The translations under genes and the position numbers were made by a program. From Flavilitoribacter nigricans DSM 23189 = NBRC 102662 (GTDB taxonomy: Bacteria; Bacteroidota; Bacteroidia; Chitinophagales; Saprospiraceae), in the NCBI RefSeq assembly GCF_002646595.1, contig NZ_PDUD01000011.1, positions 124,001 to 188,000 on the forward strand: a stretch of DNA of 64,000 nt. Reading direction: 5' to 3'. This document shows, one piece after another, positions 9,847 through 17,901 of this stretch; position 1 is the stretch's first letter; each line of letters opens with the position of its first letter. The notes under the pieces are model-generated. The model saw nothing but the letters and a program-made list of their open reading frames with translations. It searched no databases and had not been told where the DNA came from.

Positions 9847-10249
9847 TAACTGTAAATTTTAACAGCAAGCGCCCCGCGTGCTTAGGCCCTGATTTTCAAC
9901 TGATAAAAAGTCACTTGGCGAATTTTAACATATCTTCCGGCAATAATAAGAACCCTTCCGGGCGTTATTAGTGCACATTCACATCTACATTTTTGTTATA
10001 GGACCGATACAGTTATTTAGATACAAAGAAGGATTTTTTTCGGTTTATACTCTTCCCACAAAGATCTGATTACCCCTGATTATTTTTTTTCGTAAACACG
10101 AGTTGATAACACGCTACGCCTCAATTTAACGGTATTGATCACAGTTACAGGACCGGTTTGGGTAGAACCCGAACGCGGTTAGATGTTCCGTCATGCCCAC
10201 CGGTGTAGCATTATCAGCAGCAAAAGCATTTTATCCAAAAACTATCATT
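9847..10249. other. Intergenic region before the DUF4382 gene
   Basis: 403 bp, AT-richer than the flanking genes. Short T-runs are present, but no perfect TAnnTTTG box, strong hairpin or plausible ORF. It probably holds the promoter and 5' leader of the lipoprotein gene. Confidence 0.4.
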
Positions 10250-11062
10250 ATGATGCGTTATTTCAAATTGTTTAGCCTGGTTTTCGGGCTAATGTCCCTT
10301 ATGGTTTTTAGTAGTTGTGATGAATCCAGCCTGGACGATCCTTCGAATGGCCGGGCTCAACTAGAGGTTCGGCTTATTGACGGGCCGGCCGACTACGATG
10401 CGGTTCTCGTTGATATCATCGATGTGCAGATCAAGTACGCCGATGGCGAATGGACGAGTCTGGATATGGTGAATCCCGATACCTACGATCTGCTGAAACT
10501 CACCGCCGGTGTGGATGCCCTGCTGGGCGAAACGGAGCTGCCTGCCGGTGAACTGCAGGAGATCCGCCTGATCCTGGGCGACGGCAACTTCCTGGAGATC
10601 GACGGCGAGATGATCGATCTGGACACGCCCAGTGCCCAACAGAGTGGCCTGAAAGTGAAAGTGGAAGAACCCCTGGAAGAAGGGGTGAGTTACACCCTGG
10701 TACTGGATTGGGAAGCCGGTCCGAGTATCGTGGAGGCCGGTGCCTCCGGCAAGTATATCCTCAAACCCGTGATCCGGGCCAGTCTGATGGAAACGGATGT
10801 ACAGGAAGGTGCTGAGATCGCCGGTATTCTGACTCCGGCCGAAGCATTCTACCTCGAACTGATCCCGGAAATGGGAGACCCGCTGACCACCTACGCTAAC
10901 GAAGAGACCGGTGCATTCCTGTTCACGGGCCTCGAACCGGGTACTTATAGCCTGGAGATCAACGGACCGAGCATGACTTCCTACGAGCAGAAGATTATTA
11001 CCGATATCGTAGTGGAAGAAGGAGGAATGGTCGATCTCGGAGAGATTGAAATGAATCCGTAA
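10250..11062 (+). CDS. DUF4382 domain lipoprotein
   Basis: 270 residues from the ATG at 10250 (tandem ATG ATG), chosen because it places a lipoprotein signal directly at the N-terminus: MMRYFKLFSLVFGLMSL, then lipobox VFSSC and acidic residues after the Cys. Residues ~35-175 match the DUF4382 pattern (LEVRLIDGPADYDAVLVDI, and later YTLVLDWEAGPSIV). The last ~75 residues (AEIAGILTPAEAFYLELIP onward, TGAFLFTGLEPGTYSLEI) look like a carboxypeptidase-regulatory/transthyretin-like beta domain, as often found at the end of Bacteroidota surface lipoproteins. It is predicted to be lipid-anchored in the outer or inner membrane; role unknown. A terminator-like hairpin follows. Confidence 0.88.
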   Translation: MMRYFKLFSLVFGLMSLMVFSSCDESSLDDPSNGRAQLEVRLIDGPADYDAVLVDIIDVQIKYADGEWTSLDMVNPDTYDLLKLTAGVDALLGETELPAGELQEIRLILGDGNFLEIDGEMIDLDTPSAQQSGLKVKVEEPLEEGVSYTLVLDWEAGPSIVEAGASGKYILKPVIRASLMETDVQEGAEIAGILTPAEAFYLELIPEMGDPLTTYANEETGAFLFTGLEPGTYSLEINGPSMTSYEQKIITDIVVEEGGMVDLGEIEMNP

Positions 11063-11072
11063 GGTTTTCCGG

Positions 11073-11138
11073 ACCAGGAGTTCGGGAAAACGGCCGAAGT
11101 TACCTGCTTTCGACGTCGTTTTCGGGACTCCTGGTTTT
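11073..11138 (+). terminator. Intrinsic terminator after DUF4382 gene
   Basis: ACCAGGAGT (11073-11081) pairs with ACTCCTGGT (11127-11135). An inner pairing GAAAACG / CGTTTTC extends the stem. A short T run (TTTT) follows. Eleven bp after the stop codon. Confidence 0.7.
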
Positions 11139-11581
11139 AAATACTGTAATCCTCAACACCATAATTGCCTTTCCTCAATCAAGTAAATTGATAGAGTATT
11201 GTCTTCTTTGCAGGCATGCAGTTTTGAGAAACGACCGCTTGTATACTTTCCGGGGGGATGTAAACAACCGCCGATGATCGATTGACTATTCGGGGCCGGA
11301 TCAGTTCTGCTTTTTCAGCCTCGCAGCAATCAACTATCTTCCGCATAACTACAACGGTCTACGCGGTTACCACGCAACGGTCGTTTTGAAATACAAATGC
11401 ACTGTTTGTCCACTACCGGCAATTTATGTTGAATTGACCAGTAGGCGGGGAGAAAGGGAGAAAGGTGTAAACCCGGTACAAAAACATATTGGTTTACACT
11501 GGGATCCCGGTCTTCCCGCTAACCATTTTAGAAGTACCTAGCCGGCTTCTTTGAGCGAAGCGGTGCACAAGAAATAAGAGC
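11139..11581. other. Intergenic region, nothing recognised
   Basis: 443 bp between the DUF4382 terminator and the end of the minus-strand glycosidase gene. I see no credible ORF, RNA or repeat. Confidence 0.4.
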
Positions 11582-13900
11582 CTACCGCCCGAGCTTATTT
11601 TCAAACCACTGCTGCACGACCAGTTCCGCCGGCTTGCCGCTCGGCGTAAAACTCACCGGATTGCGTTCCTGATAATCTAGATAGCTGGGCCACTTCCAGA
11701 TGAACAGCCCGTTCACCCATTTTTTATCCTCAATTCCTTCAAACAGTACCTCGTAACACACCCGCTGACATTCCGGATCGTAGGGGCGTCCGTCCGCTTC
11801 GGCGTGGGGATTTTTCCAGGTATGCGCCACGCTGCGAAAGCCAACTTCCGTAAAGACCAGCGGTTTGTTGAATTTCCGACTCACCTTTTCGGCTTTTTCC
11901 AGTATATCGGAGAAGTTGCGTCTGAGCTCGTTCTTACTCGGCTGATCGTCCTTACTGAGCGGATAATAGCAATTGAGGCCGATAAAATCCAGCTCATTCC
12001 AGAAGGCGAGTTGTTCAAACTCTTCACCCCAGTTGGCGGCGTAGGTGAGGGGCCCGGAGTAGAGTCCGCGAATTTTTCGGATCAATTCCCGCCAGGCTTC
12101 CGGATGGCTCAGGGTAGCTTTCGAAAACTCCACGCCGAGGCAGAACGCATCGAATTTCCGCATTTCGGCCATCAGGGCATAGTGCCGGATCCAGCGGTGG
12201 TAGTAATCAAAAAATGCGGTCCATTCGGCTTCGCTTTGCATGTTGACGTCGCCGGGCCAGCTACCGGATACCCAGAGCTGGGGTTTGAGCAAGGTGTACA
12301 TGCCCAGGGCCTGCGCCTGCGCGTGGGAATAAATAACGGACTCATCGTTCTCGCCACCGGCGCCGTGGTGCACCCCCAGAAAAGCGGCCCGTTGGGGATC
12401 TCGCTGAAATCCATAGGGCACGATGGCGATGGCGTTGGTACCCAGTTGACTGAGTTTTTCCAGAGATTGCTGGGCCAGTGCGGAACCGTAGCCATTGTAG
12501 ATCTGGTAACCTTCGTGCGCAAAATTGAAACCCCGGTAATAGGGGAGTCCGGATGCGGTGGAAGCAGCGGCCGGGGCCGGCATTGCCGCCAGGTACTGGT
12601 GCCATTTTTTTGCCAGTTCCCGGACCTGTTCGGTAGCTAATTCATCCCATTGACCATATTGTTCCAGGACCTTTTCCCGTCCCCAGTCTTTCACCAGGAA
12701 GCTAATTAGTGAGCCGGCCGTAGCGGTCATGACCAGCGGAGACTCCCGTTCAAATCGCTCGTCGTTGAGCAGTTCTTCCAGGTCCGGCAGGTTATCGGAA
12801 TGATACAGGCGGGCGGCCCAGTGATCGGCCCCTTTCTCCTGCCAGTGCTCATTGAAAAAAGCCGCGAGCCCTTCTCTTAAAAAGGGTTTGGATGCCGGCC
12901 CCAGCAGATCGTGCAGAATCAGTTTGATGTCCTGATGCGTATGCTGACCCAAAAAGGTTTCATTGATAACCACGTGGATCTCCCGGTGCTCCTGCACCAG
13001 ATGTCCTTCCTCGGTATTCATCAGCCTCAGCCCTTTCTCTTCGATGGTCGGGTAGATGTAATAATCGATCACCGGTACTTTTCGGCTACTGCCGGTAAAG
13101 GCGCGGAGTTCTTCCAGTTGCGCTTCACAGGCGGCAGCCAGATTTTCGATATAGGTTTTGCCCAGCCCGGAGAGGTCGTGAAAGCGAAAGTGCTCGGAAT
13201 TGAAATTGACCACTTCCCGGCGGGTAAAATCAAAGTGGTTATCCGGTTCGAAAGTCCAGTCGCGATCCCGAAAATTACCCCGGACCAGGACATCGGTGCC
13301 GTCGTAGATCTCATACCCCCAGCTGCGCCAGAATATGTTGCTCCAGTCCTCGCCTTCCTGCGTAGAAAGCTGGGCGAGGATCGCATCCGAACTGTTGCCA
13401 CCGATCAGAAAAACGGGCGTGCGGCTATTGGGGTTGGGATAGAGAAAAAGCCGGTAGGAATCGGTGTCCTGATCGTAAGTCTCCTCGTGAAAACGAAAAT
13501 GATCCGCGGCTTCTTCAAAGGGCAACTGCTCCAGTAATTGCAGAATGTCCGATTGTTGAAATTCACGCCCCAGCAGTACCAGGGGGCTGTTCCGGAGGTC
13601 TTCGGCGGAAATGGCGTCCTCCGATTGGGTGGTTACCTTCCAGTCTTTAGGAAAGGCACCCGCCAGCTTTTCCGCTATCTCCCGGTAGGGATTCGGTTGG
13701 CCGGTTTGGAAAGTAGGGAATACGATATGGAGTTCTTTCGATTGCCGCATACTCCAGGCGAGGTCTCTGCGGCTGACGCGATCGTCAGTTTCTCCGGTAG
13801 TTTGCAAAGAAGTGTCCGGGGCATCAGATTCATATTGGCACACAAAAGCGCCAAATAATGCCCACATACACAGTACAGTCAGGTAGCGGTAGGTCATCAT
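11582..13900 (-). CDS. GH113-like glycosidase fused to a degenerate gluzincin-like domain
   Basis: 772 residues with an N-terminal hydrophobic leader ending in a lipobox-like GAFVC, so likely lipid-anchored or secreted. Residues ~60-290 are of unknown fold. Residues ~295-430 resemble a gluzincin (MA-clan) peptidase, but the zinc motif HExxH reads HDLLG (His330-Gly334), followed by the usual FLREGLAAFF; the second His is missing. Residues ~455-772 form a TIM barrel of the GH-A type. The likely acid/base is Glu591 in CLGVEFS and the nucleophile Glu685 in VFTEVGF, with further GH113-like signatures DFIGLNCYYPL and FIWKWPS. GH113 enzymes act on beta-mannans; substrate here is inference. A -7-like box lies upstream at 13927-13934. 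Confidence 0.8.
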   Translation of the reverse strand: MMTYRYLTVLCMWALFGAFVCQYESDAPDTSLQTTGETDDRVSRRDLAWSMRQSKELHIVFPTFQTGQPNPYREIAEKLAGAFPKDWKVTTQSEDAISAEDLRNSPLVLLGREFQQSDILQLLEQLPFEEAADHFRFHEETYDQDTDSYRLFLYPNPNSRTPVFLIGGNSSDAILAQLSTQEGEDWSNIFWRSWGYEIYDGTDVLVRGNFRDRDWTFEPDNHFDFTRREVVNFNSEHFRFHDLSGLGKTYIENLAAACEAQLEELRAFTGSSRKVPVIDYYIYPTIEEKGLRLMNTEEGHLVQEHREIHVVINETFLGQHTHQDIKLILHDLLGPASKPFLREGLAAFFNEHWQEKGADHWAARLYHSDNLPDLEELLNDERFERESPLVMTATAGSLISFLVKDWGREKVLEQYGQWDELATEQVRELAKKWHQYLAAMPAPAAASTASGLPYYRGFNFAHEGYQIYNGYGSALAQQSLEKLSQLGTNAIAIVPYGFQRDPQRAAFLGVHHGAGGENDESVIYSHAQAQALGMYTLLKPQLWVSGSWPGDVNMQSEAEWTAFFDYYHRWIRHYALMAEMRKFDAFCLGVEFSKATLSHPEAWRELIRKIRGLYSGPLTYAANWGEEFEQLAFWNELDFIGLNCYYPLSKDDQPSKNELRRNFSDILEKAEKVSRKFNKPLVFTEVGFRSVAHTWKNPHAEADGRPYDPECQRVCYEVLFEGIEDKKWVNGLFIWKWPSYLDYQERNPVSFTPSGKPAELVVQQWFENKLGR

Positions 13901-13926
13901 GCTTCAATTTGGGTGTTGGTAGGTAC

Positions 13927-13934
13927 CAAAGTTA
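13927..13934 (-). promoter_or_regulatory. Putative -7 box for the glycosidase gene
   Basis: Read on the minus strand, TAACTTTG matches the Bacteroidota -7 consensus TAnnTTTG, 27 bp before the ATG at 13900. No clear -33 TTG at standard spacing. Confidence 0.45.
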
Positions 13935-14164
13935 AGCTTTTTTATTTCCGGATCTGACTGGTCTGCCGGTTACCATCTGAAATTACGTATTCAGCATCGG
14001 TTTTATCTTTCCCGACAATTGTACCAACGAATTTCTGGTCAGTTATCCAATATTTTTGCCTTGACTAAACTTCTTTATGATGCTCTGTTTAGTTGCGTGT
14101 TGCGGAGGGTTAAATGACACCCAACGGCCCTGTAAACTGCCGCTTTTATGCCGATTATTTCTGC

Positions 14165-14839
14165 TTAGCGTTTTTTGAATTTCTTTCTGGTTTTATCATA
14201 TTCCAGTTCAATTGACACGAAGTTGTTCGCGATGATTGACCAATCATCAGGGGGTATGTTGACTTCGTTGGTAGGAATATAATCGCAAACCCTCAGTGTG
14301 CTTATCAAATCAGTACCTCTTTGTGGGAGTAAGTAGACTATATCGTAAATTTCCGATAACACTTCATCAATTGTAGCACTTGGGCCCAGATAGCTCTTCT
14401 GAAGAGCTGGCAAATATTTGTTCAGGACAGAAAGCACACTGGTATCTTTTAAAAACGCTCTGATACTTAAATCAGGAAGGATATCTTCGGACATGAGCAT
14501 CCGCATACTATCCCTTGATTTCGGTATTTCATAGAAATGAGTTTCATAATTATAGCAGACGAAATCATAGCTGGTTATGGAAATTCCAAGCGTTCTGGAA
14601 CCGTCCTGATTATGGAATATCGCAGCTTGTCTGAGAATGGTTTTGTCGCCTGCTCCTAAAGATGCATATGCTTCATAATACCCGTTCCTGAGGTCAATGA
14701 TGGTATCCGTAGATGTGGCCTCTCCTTCCACGTATTCGCCAAACAACTCATCTTTTAATGTTAGTGCTTCGAGTATGTTTTGAGAAAAACCTGGCGTATG
14801 GATCGAAAACAGAAGGATCAAAAAGATTGAAGTTTTCAT
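14165..14839 (-). CDS. Secreted protein of unknown function
   Basis: 224 residues. The N-terminus MKTSIFLILLFSIHTPGFSQ is a clear signal peptide with a cleavage site after GFSQ, so the protein is exported. No domain is recognised in the mature part. It is rich in charged and aromatic residues and ends in a basic tail (KTRKKFKKR). It is the last gene of the AT-rich minus-strand patch. A linker of about 60 bp separates it from the upstream HTH gene at 14900, so it may be co-transcribed. Codon use looks more A/T-ending than in the flanking glycosidase, which fits acquired DNA, though I have not computed this. Confidence 0.7.
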   Translation of the reverse strand: MKTSIFLILLFSIHTPGFSQNILEALTLKDELFGEYVEGEATSTDTIIDLRNGYYEAYASLGAGDKTILRQAAIFHNQDGSRTLGISITSYDFVCYNYETHFYEIPKSRDSMRMLMSEDILPDLSIRAFLKDTSVLSVLNKYLPALQKSYLGPSATIDEVLSEIYDIVYLLPQRGTDLISTLRVCDYIPTNEVNIPPDDWSIIANNFVSIELEYDKTRKKFKKR

Positions 14840-14899
14840 ATGCTGGGTGATAATGGTGGTGCATACGACGGCCTGACCGGATGCATTTAGTTCATGCAG

Positions 14900-15424
14900 T
14901 TAATTTATTTGTACTCGAAGCTTCCTCCCCAAGCCAGCTTCCACAATTTTTTTCAACGTCAGCATCTCTATATCTGACTTATTGTTTTCGATCCTTGAGA
15001 TGTAATGCTTACTGGTTCCACTTCTTTCGGCTAATTCCTGTTGGGTCAAACCCTCCTCTTTCCTGGCTTGTTTGATCATCAGTCCAATTATAAGGCTCCT
15101 CTCTTTATCTAGCTTGCTATTTTGGTATAGTACGATTGGATCAAGATCATAGTGATAAAAAACTTGTTCTCCGTTTTCATCCTCGGAATAGAAGCCAATA
15201 TTAGGCCAGCCTACTGTGTTTTCAATTATTTCAATCTGCTTAAATGTATTATAGTCTTCCAGCAACTCCAATGCAGGATCATTTCCCTTTATTTTAAATA
15301 CATTCTCAAAGAGGTCTTTGAAATCAATAATTCTCGATTCCCCATTATTGAATAGACACGAGACCAGGTAGCCATCAATATTATTGATCTTCAATATTCT
15401 TGGTATACTTCTTAAACCTTTCAT
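14900..15424 (-). CDS. DUF2442-type domain fused to XRE-family HTH
   Basis: 174 residues. Residues ~10-90 (LFNNGESRIIDFKDLFENV, ending YHYDLDPIVLY) have the form of DUF2442, a small domain often paired with DUF4160. Residues ~110-172 are an XRE/Cro helix-turn-helix: IGLMIKQARKEEGLTQQELAERSGTSKHYISRIE, seen here as ARKEEGLTQQELAERSG and SKHYISRIENNKSD. The gene starts 3 bp after the DUF4160 stop, so the two are co-transcribed. By analogy with DUF4160-DUF2442 modules and other HTH-carrying antitoxins, this is the likely DNA-binding partner and autorepressor. The perfect palindrome at 15688-15725 in front of the pair is a natural operator. Antitoxin activity is inferred, not shown. Confidence 0.85.
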   Translation of the reverse strand: MKGLRSIPRILKINNIDGYLVSCLFNNGESRIIDFKDLFENVFKIKGNDPALELLEDYNTFKQIEIIENTVGWPNIGFYSEDENGEQVFYHYDLDPIVLYQNSKLDKERSLIIGLMIKQARKEEGLTQQELAERSGTSKHYISRIENNKSDIEMLTLKKIVEAGLGRKLRVQIN

Positions 15425-15427
15425 CTT

Positions 15428-15661
15428 TTACGAATTTGGGTTGAATTCAGTCCATTTCTTCATTAAGAATTCTTGATTGGAACCTGCCCAGTCCAATACT
15501 TTCTTCATTTGGCTTTTGGGCAGTTTTCCTGCATATACTTTAAGACTCCTAATTTCAATCAGCACTTCATATTCATTATAAATAGCATGAAAGTGTGGGG
15601 GAAGATGGTCATTAAAGTACATCAAGATCTTAATTGAGTCTATTATCTTAATTGTTGGCAT
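15428..15661 (-). CDS. DUF4160 protein, putative toxin-like partner
   Basis: 77 residues. The sequence MYFNDHLPPHFHAIYNEYEV carries the diagnostic DUF4160 signature (H-x-PPHFHA-x-Y). A conserved tail follows (KVLDWAGSNQEFLMKKW, with the W near the C-terminus). The protein is small, soluble and without a signal peptide. DUF4160 genes are usually immediately upstream of DUF2442 genes, as here, and the pair has been proposed as a toxin-antitoxin-like module; its biochemical activity is not established to my knowledge. It is the first gene of the unit, 27 bp after a perfect 38-bp palindrome containing a matching -7/-33 promoter. Confidence 0.88.
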   Translation of the reverse strand: MPTIKIIDSIKILMYFNDHLPPHFHAIYNEYEVLIEIRSLKVYAGKLPKSQMKKVLDWAGSNQEFLMKKWTEFNPNS

Positions 15662-15683
15662 TTTGGGGTGTTTTGATAACGCT

Positions 15684-15714
15684 CAAAAATAAGAAAAGTT
15701 GACTATTTAGTCAA
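15684..15714 (-). promoter_or_regulatory. Promoter of the DUF4160/DUF2442-HTH unit
   Basis: On the minus strand, -33 TTG at 15714-15712 within GTTGAC and -7 TATTTTTG at 15691-15684 match the Bacteroidota consensus (TTG, TAnnTTTG) with 20-bp spacing. The predicted start of transcription is about 15 nt before the ATG at 15661. Confidence 0.65.
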
Positions 15715-15725
15715 CTTTTCTTATT
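15688..15725. promoter_or_regulatory. Perfect 38-bp palindrome, candidate operator
   Basis: An 18-bp arm at 15688-15705 (core GTTGACTA) is followed by TT and its exact complement at 15708-15725. The palindrome covers the -33 box, the spacer and the first bases of the -7 box of the DUF4160 unit. This is what an XRE-type autorepressor site would need. It could also act as a hairpin at the end of the upstream minus-strand gene. Confidence 0.7.
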
Positions 15726-15750
15726 CCCATTAAGCATAAGAACGGTGTGC

Positions 15751-16140
15751 TCAGTAAGACCTTTTCTCTATGGTAATTGTTGGCAGCCGTAATTTTTTTA
15801 ATGTTTCGATTGCCGCTTGATTTATAAATTTCCATTCACTTGTTTTTACAAAATTTTCTATATCTGGTAAATTCTTCAGAGTATTGTCACTTATATAGTT
15901 GAATTTTTTGTCAAAGTCAGTAAGTATTGCTCTTTCCTTTTCACTAAATGCCATTTTAAATTGAGTGGATTCAGGATGATATAAGTCGTCCGCCCATTGA
16001 CAGAAAAGTTCAGCCGATACTTGAGCAATCGGTACACTCTCCTGATATTTTAACTGGTGATCTTTAGAAGCCCACAAGTCCAAAATATCCAAGACGTTTT
16101 GTCTGATTCTTTTAGCTAATCCTGTATCGTCAATTTCCAT
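15751..16140 (-). CDS. Small hypothetical protein
   Basis: 129 residues, no family recognised. Predicted soluble and largely alpha-helical, with no signal peptide or membrane segment. Readable stretches include VSAELFCQWADDLYHPES and FSEKERAILTDFDKKFNYIS. The size, acidic/helical character and location in an AT-rich patch beside a toxin-antitoxin-like pair fit an orphan immunity or accessory protein, but this is only context. It reads away from the 16281 gene's end with a 140-bp linker and ends 25 bp before the palindrome that fronts the DUF4160 unit. Confidence 0.6.
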   Translation of the reverse strand: MEIDDTGLAKRIRQNVLDILDLWASKDHQLKYQESVPIAQVSAELFCQWADDLYHPESTQFKMAFSEKERAILTDFDKKFNYISDNTLKNLPDIENFVKTSEWKFINQAAIETLKKLRLPTITIEKRSY

Positions 16141-16280
16141 CTTCTTTCTTATGGCGCGGCAACGGACTGCGCATGTCGTATATTCGCAATGTTGTGAGCA
16201 GTTTTTTACAATAATTCGATTAATTCCTTATCAATCCAAATCTAATACCATCAGACTGTTTCCCTTTTTCAGGCACCACT

Positions 16281-16733
16281 CTAAAGTACCCAGGATTTCC
16301 ACCCTCCATCCAACCATGAATAAATGATACTCATAATATGGTCATAGGTAATCGTTTGAATTGCTGGCACTTCATACCCATTAAAGAACTTTACACGTTC
16401 TTTGGTAGGTGGTTCATCATAATAAATTTCCGGAAGACCCAATTCGGGAAAATGGTGCTCACAATGTTTATTCAATTTAGCCTTACAGATATCGTCTTTT
16501 ACCCATAAATGAAAATTTCCCCAGTCTATATTTTCTGCAATAATTATAATACAGATATAGTATTCCCGTTCGGAAATACTTTCTAGGAACTTTTTCAATT
16601 CAATAACATTCGGAAAATATCGGTCTTTAAAATTATTATCTCCGTTCTTAGACTCATAGTCCAAATAGAGTTCAGGAGAGGATGTCACCTCTTTACCTTT
16701 TTTCTTTTTAAATAATTGGTTAAAAATCCACAT
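16281..16733 (-). CDS. Small hypothetical protein
   Basis: 150 residues from the ATG at 16733 (MWIFNQLFKKKKGKE); a GTG at 16784 would add 17 residues with no support. No domain is recognised. The middle holds a hydrophobic beta-like stretch (YYICIIIIAENIDWGNFHLW). The C-terminal half is aromatic (PEIYYDEPP, IYSWLDGGWKSW). The mixed alpha/beta pattern with several Trp recalls SMI1/KNR4-like or other immunity-type proteins in general character only. It is the first gene of the AT-rich minus-strand patch. Confidence 0.6.
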   Translation of the reverse strand: MWIFNQLFKKKKGKEVTSSPELYLDYESKNGDNNFKDRYFPNVIELKKFLESISEREYYICIIIIAENIDWGNFHLWVKDDICKAKLNKHCEHHFPELGLPEIYYDEPPTKERVKFFNGYEVPAIQTITYDHIMSIIYSWLDGGWKSWVL

Positions 16734-16784
16734 ATTCTGACAATTTAAAACTTTTGAATCTGGATGATTTTGGCTAACTCTCAC

Positions 16785-17071
16785 TAATCATCAAAATTTT
16801 GACCTTTTCGCTGAAATATTGACGCTTATGTCTTGTCAGGGAATTGCCCCGCAACATCTTTGCAACCAAAGATAGGTCGCGTTATTTCTTATAATCCGCC
16901 GTAAATTTCACAGTAAGTGGAAAGCCAATACCACGCTACAACAATTGAGAGAAGCGCATCAGTTCCCATCTCCGCATCTAACTGACCACTTAACTTCATG
17001 AAAATGCATTTAGCACCAAAATCTCGACAATCCTTCTATCCTGTTCCCATAAGCCGTCATTAGCATTCACA
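16785..17071. other. Intergenic region upstream of the heptad repeat
   Basis: 287 bp, part of a 472-bp stretch without a gene between the 16733 start and 17206. Nothing recognised apart from the heptad run that follows; the promoter for the 16281 gene must lie here. Confidence 0.4.
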
Positions 17072-17130
17072 ACCGTCCACCCTTAACCTTCGACCGTCAA
17101 CCGTCGACCTTCGACCATCCACCATCCACC
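17072..17130. repeat. Heptanucleotide tandem repeat, unit ACCnTCn
   Basis: Eight consecutive 7-bp units beginning ACC (ACCGTCC, ACCCTTA, ACCTTCG, ACCGTCA, ACCGTCG, ACCTTCG, ACCATCC, ACCATCC) plus a final ACC. Most units fit ACCnTCn. It lies at the right edge of the AT-rich patch, 75 bp before the SDR gene. Confidence 0.8.
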
Positions 17131-17205
17131 AATTTCTCCCTATCTTAGTAACCACATAAATCACCGGCCCAAAGCAACCGCCGGACAGCACCAGAAATCG
17201 AACTT

Positions 17206-17871
17206 ATGAAGAAAGTAATCATTACCGGATCTACCGGCATGGTCGGCCAGGGTGTCCTGCTGGAATGCCTGGATCATCCGCAAATAGAAAAAGTATTGGT
17301 CGTCAACCGGAGTACGCTCGGCATGGAACATCCCAAACTGGCGGAAGTCCTGTTGGCAGATTTCATGGATGTTGCTTCCGTAAAGGAACAGTTGCGGGGT
17401 TACGACGGCTGTTTTTACTGTATGGGCGTATCTGCGGTAGGGATGGACGAACAGACCTACACCCACATTACTTACGATACTACCCGGGCTTTTGTGGAGG
17501 TGCTCTATGAACTCAATCCGGACATGGTATTCAACTACGTTTCCGGTACCGGCACGGATAGCTCCGAAAAAGGAAGACTCATGTGGGCGCGGGTGAAAGG
17601 CCGCACGGAGAACCTGGTGCTGCAACGGGGATTCAAGGATGCTTATGCCTTTCGTCCGGGTGTCATCTTACCGGAGAAAGGCATCCAATCCAAGACCGGT
17701 TGGTACAATACCATGTATTCTCTTACCCGGCCCATATTTCCCTGGCTGAAAAAACTAAGTGCCGTTACCACCACGACCAAGGTCGGATTGGCCATGATCC
17801 ATACCCTTTTCACCCCTTCCGATCAAAAGATCCTGGAGAATGTAGACATCAACCGGCTGGCGGAGTCCTGA
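17206..17871 (+). CDS. NAD(P)-binding SDR/epimerase-like protein
   Basis: 221 residues. The N-terminus KKVIITGSTGMVGQGVLLE is an extended/atypical SDR Rossmann motif (TGxxGxxG) for NAD(P). A second strand with an acidic or basic sensor (VLVVNRS) follows. YVSGTGTDSSEKGRLMWARVKGRTE has the atypical SDR active-site region: Ser and a Lys, with the usual YxxxK Tyr not obvious (WARVK instead). Proteins of this size are related to NmrA/HTATIP2-like oxidoreductases. The reaction is not predictable. A stand-alone gene followed by the dispersed repeat copy at 17902. Confidence 0.85.
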   Translation: MKKVIITGSTGMVGQGVLLECLDHPQIEKVLVVNRSTLGMEHPKLAEVLLADFMDVASVKEQLRGYDGCFYCMGVSAVGMDEQTYTHITYDTTRAFVEVLYELNPDMVFNYVSGTGTDSSEKGRLMWARVKGRTENLVLQRGFKDAYAFRPGVILPEKGIQSKTGWYNTMYSLTRPIFPWLKKLSAVTTTTKVGLAMIHTLFTPSDQKILENVDINRLAES

Positions 17872-17901
17872 TTCGGTAAGATGAGATCAAAAAATGCTTG
17901 G

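Noticed and set aside
14093-14125. GTTAAAT..ACCCAAC motif that could look like half an integron attC site
   Set aside because: The order of the R-boxes is opposite to attC, and no integrase or cassette array is visible.
15688-15725. Reading the palindrome only as a terminator of the 15751 gene
   Set aside because: It is possible in part, but overlap with a matching -33/-7 promoter for the next unit makes an operator the better reading.
17072-17130. CRISPR-like repetition
   Set aside because: Units are 7 bp without spacers and there are no cas genes nearby.
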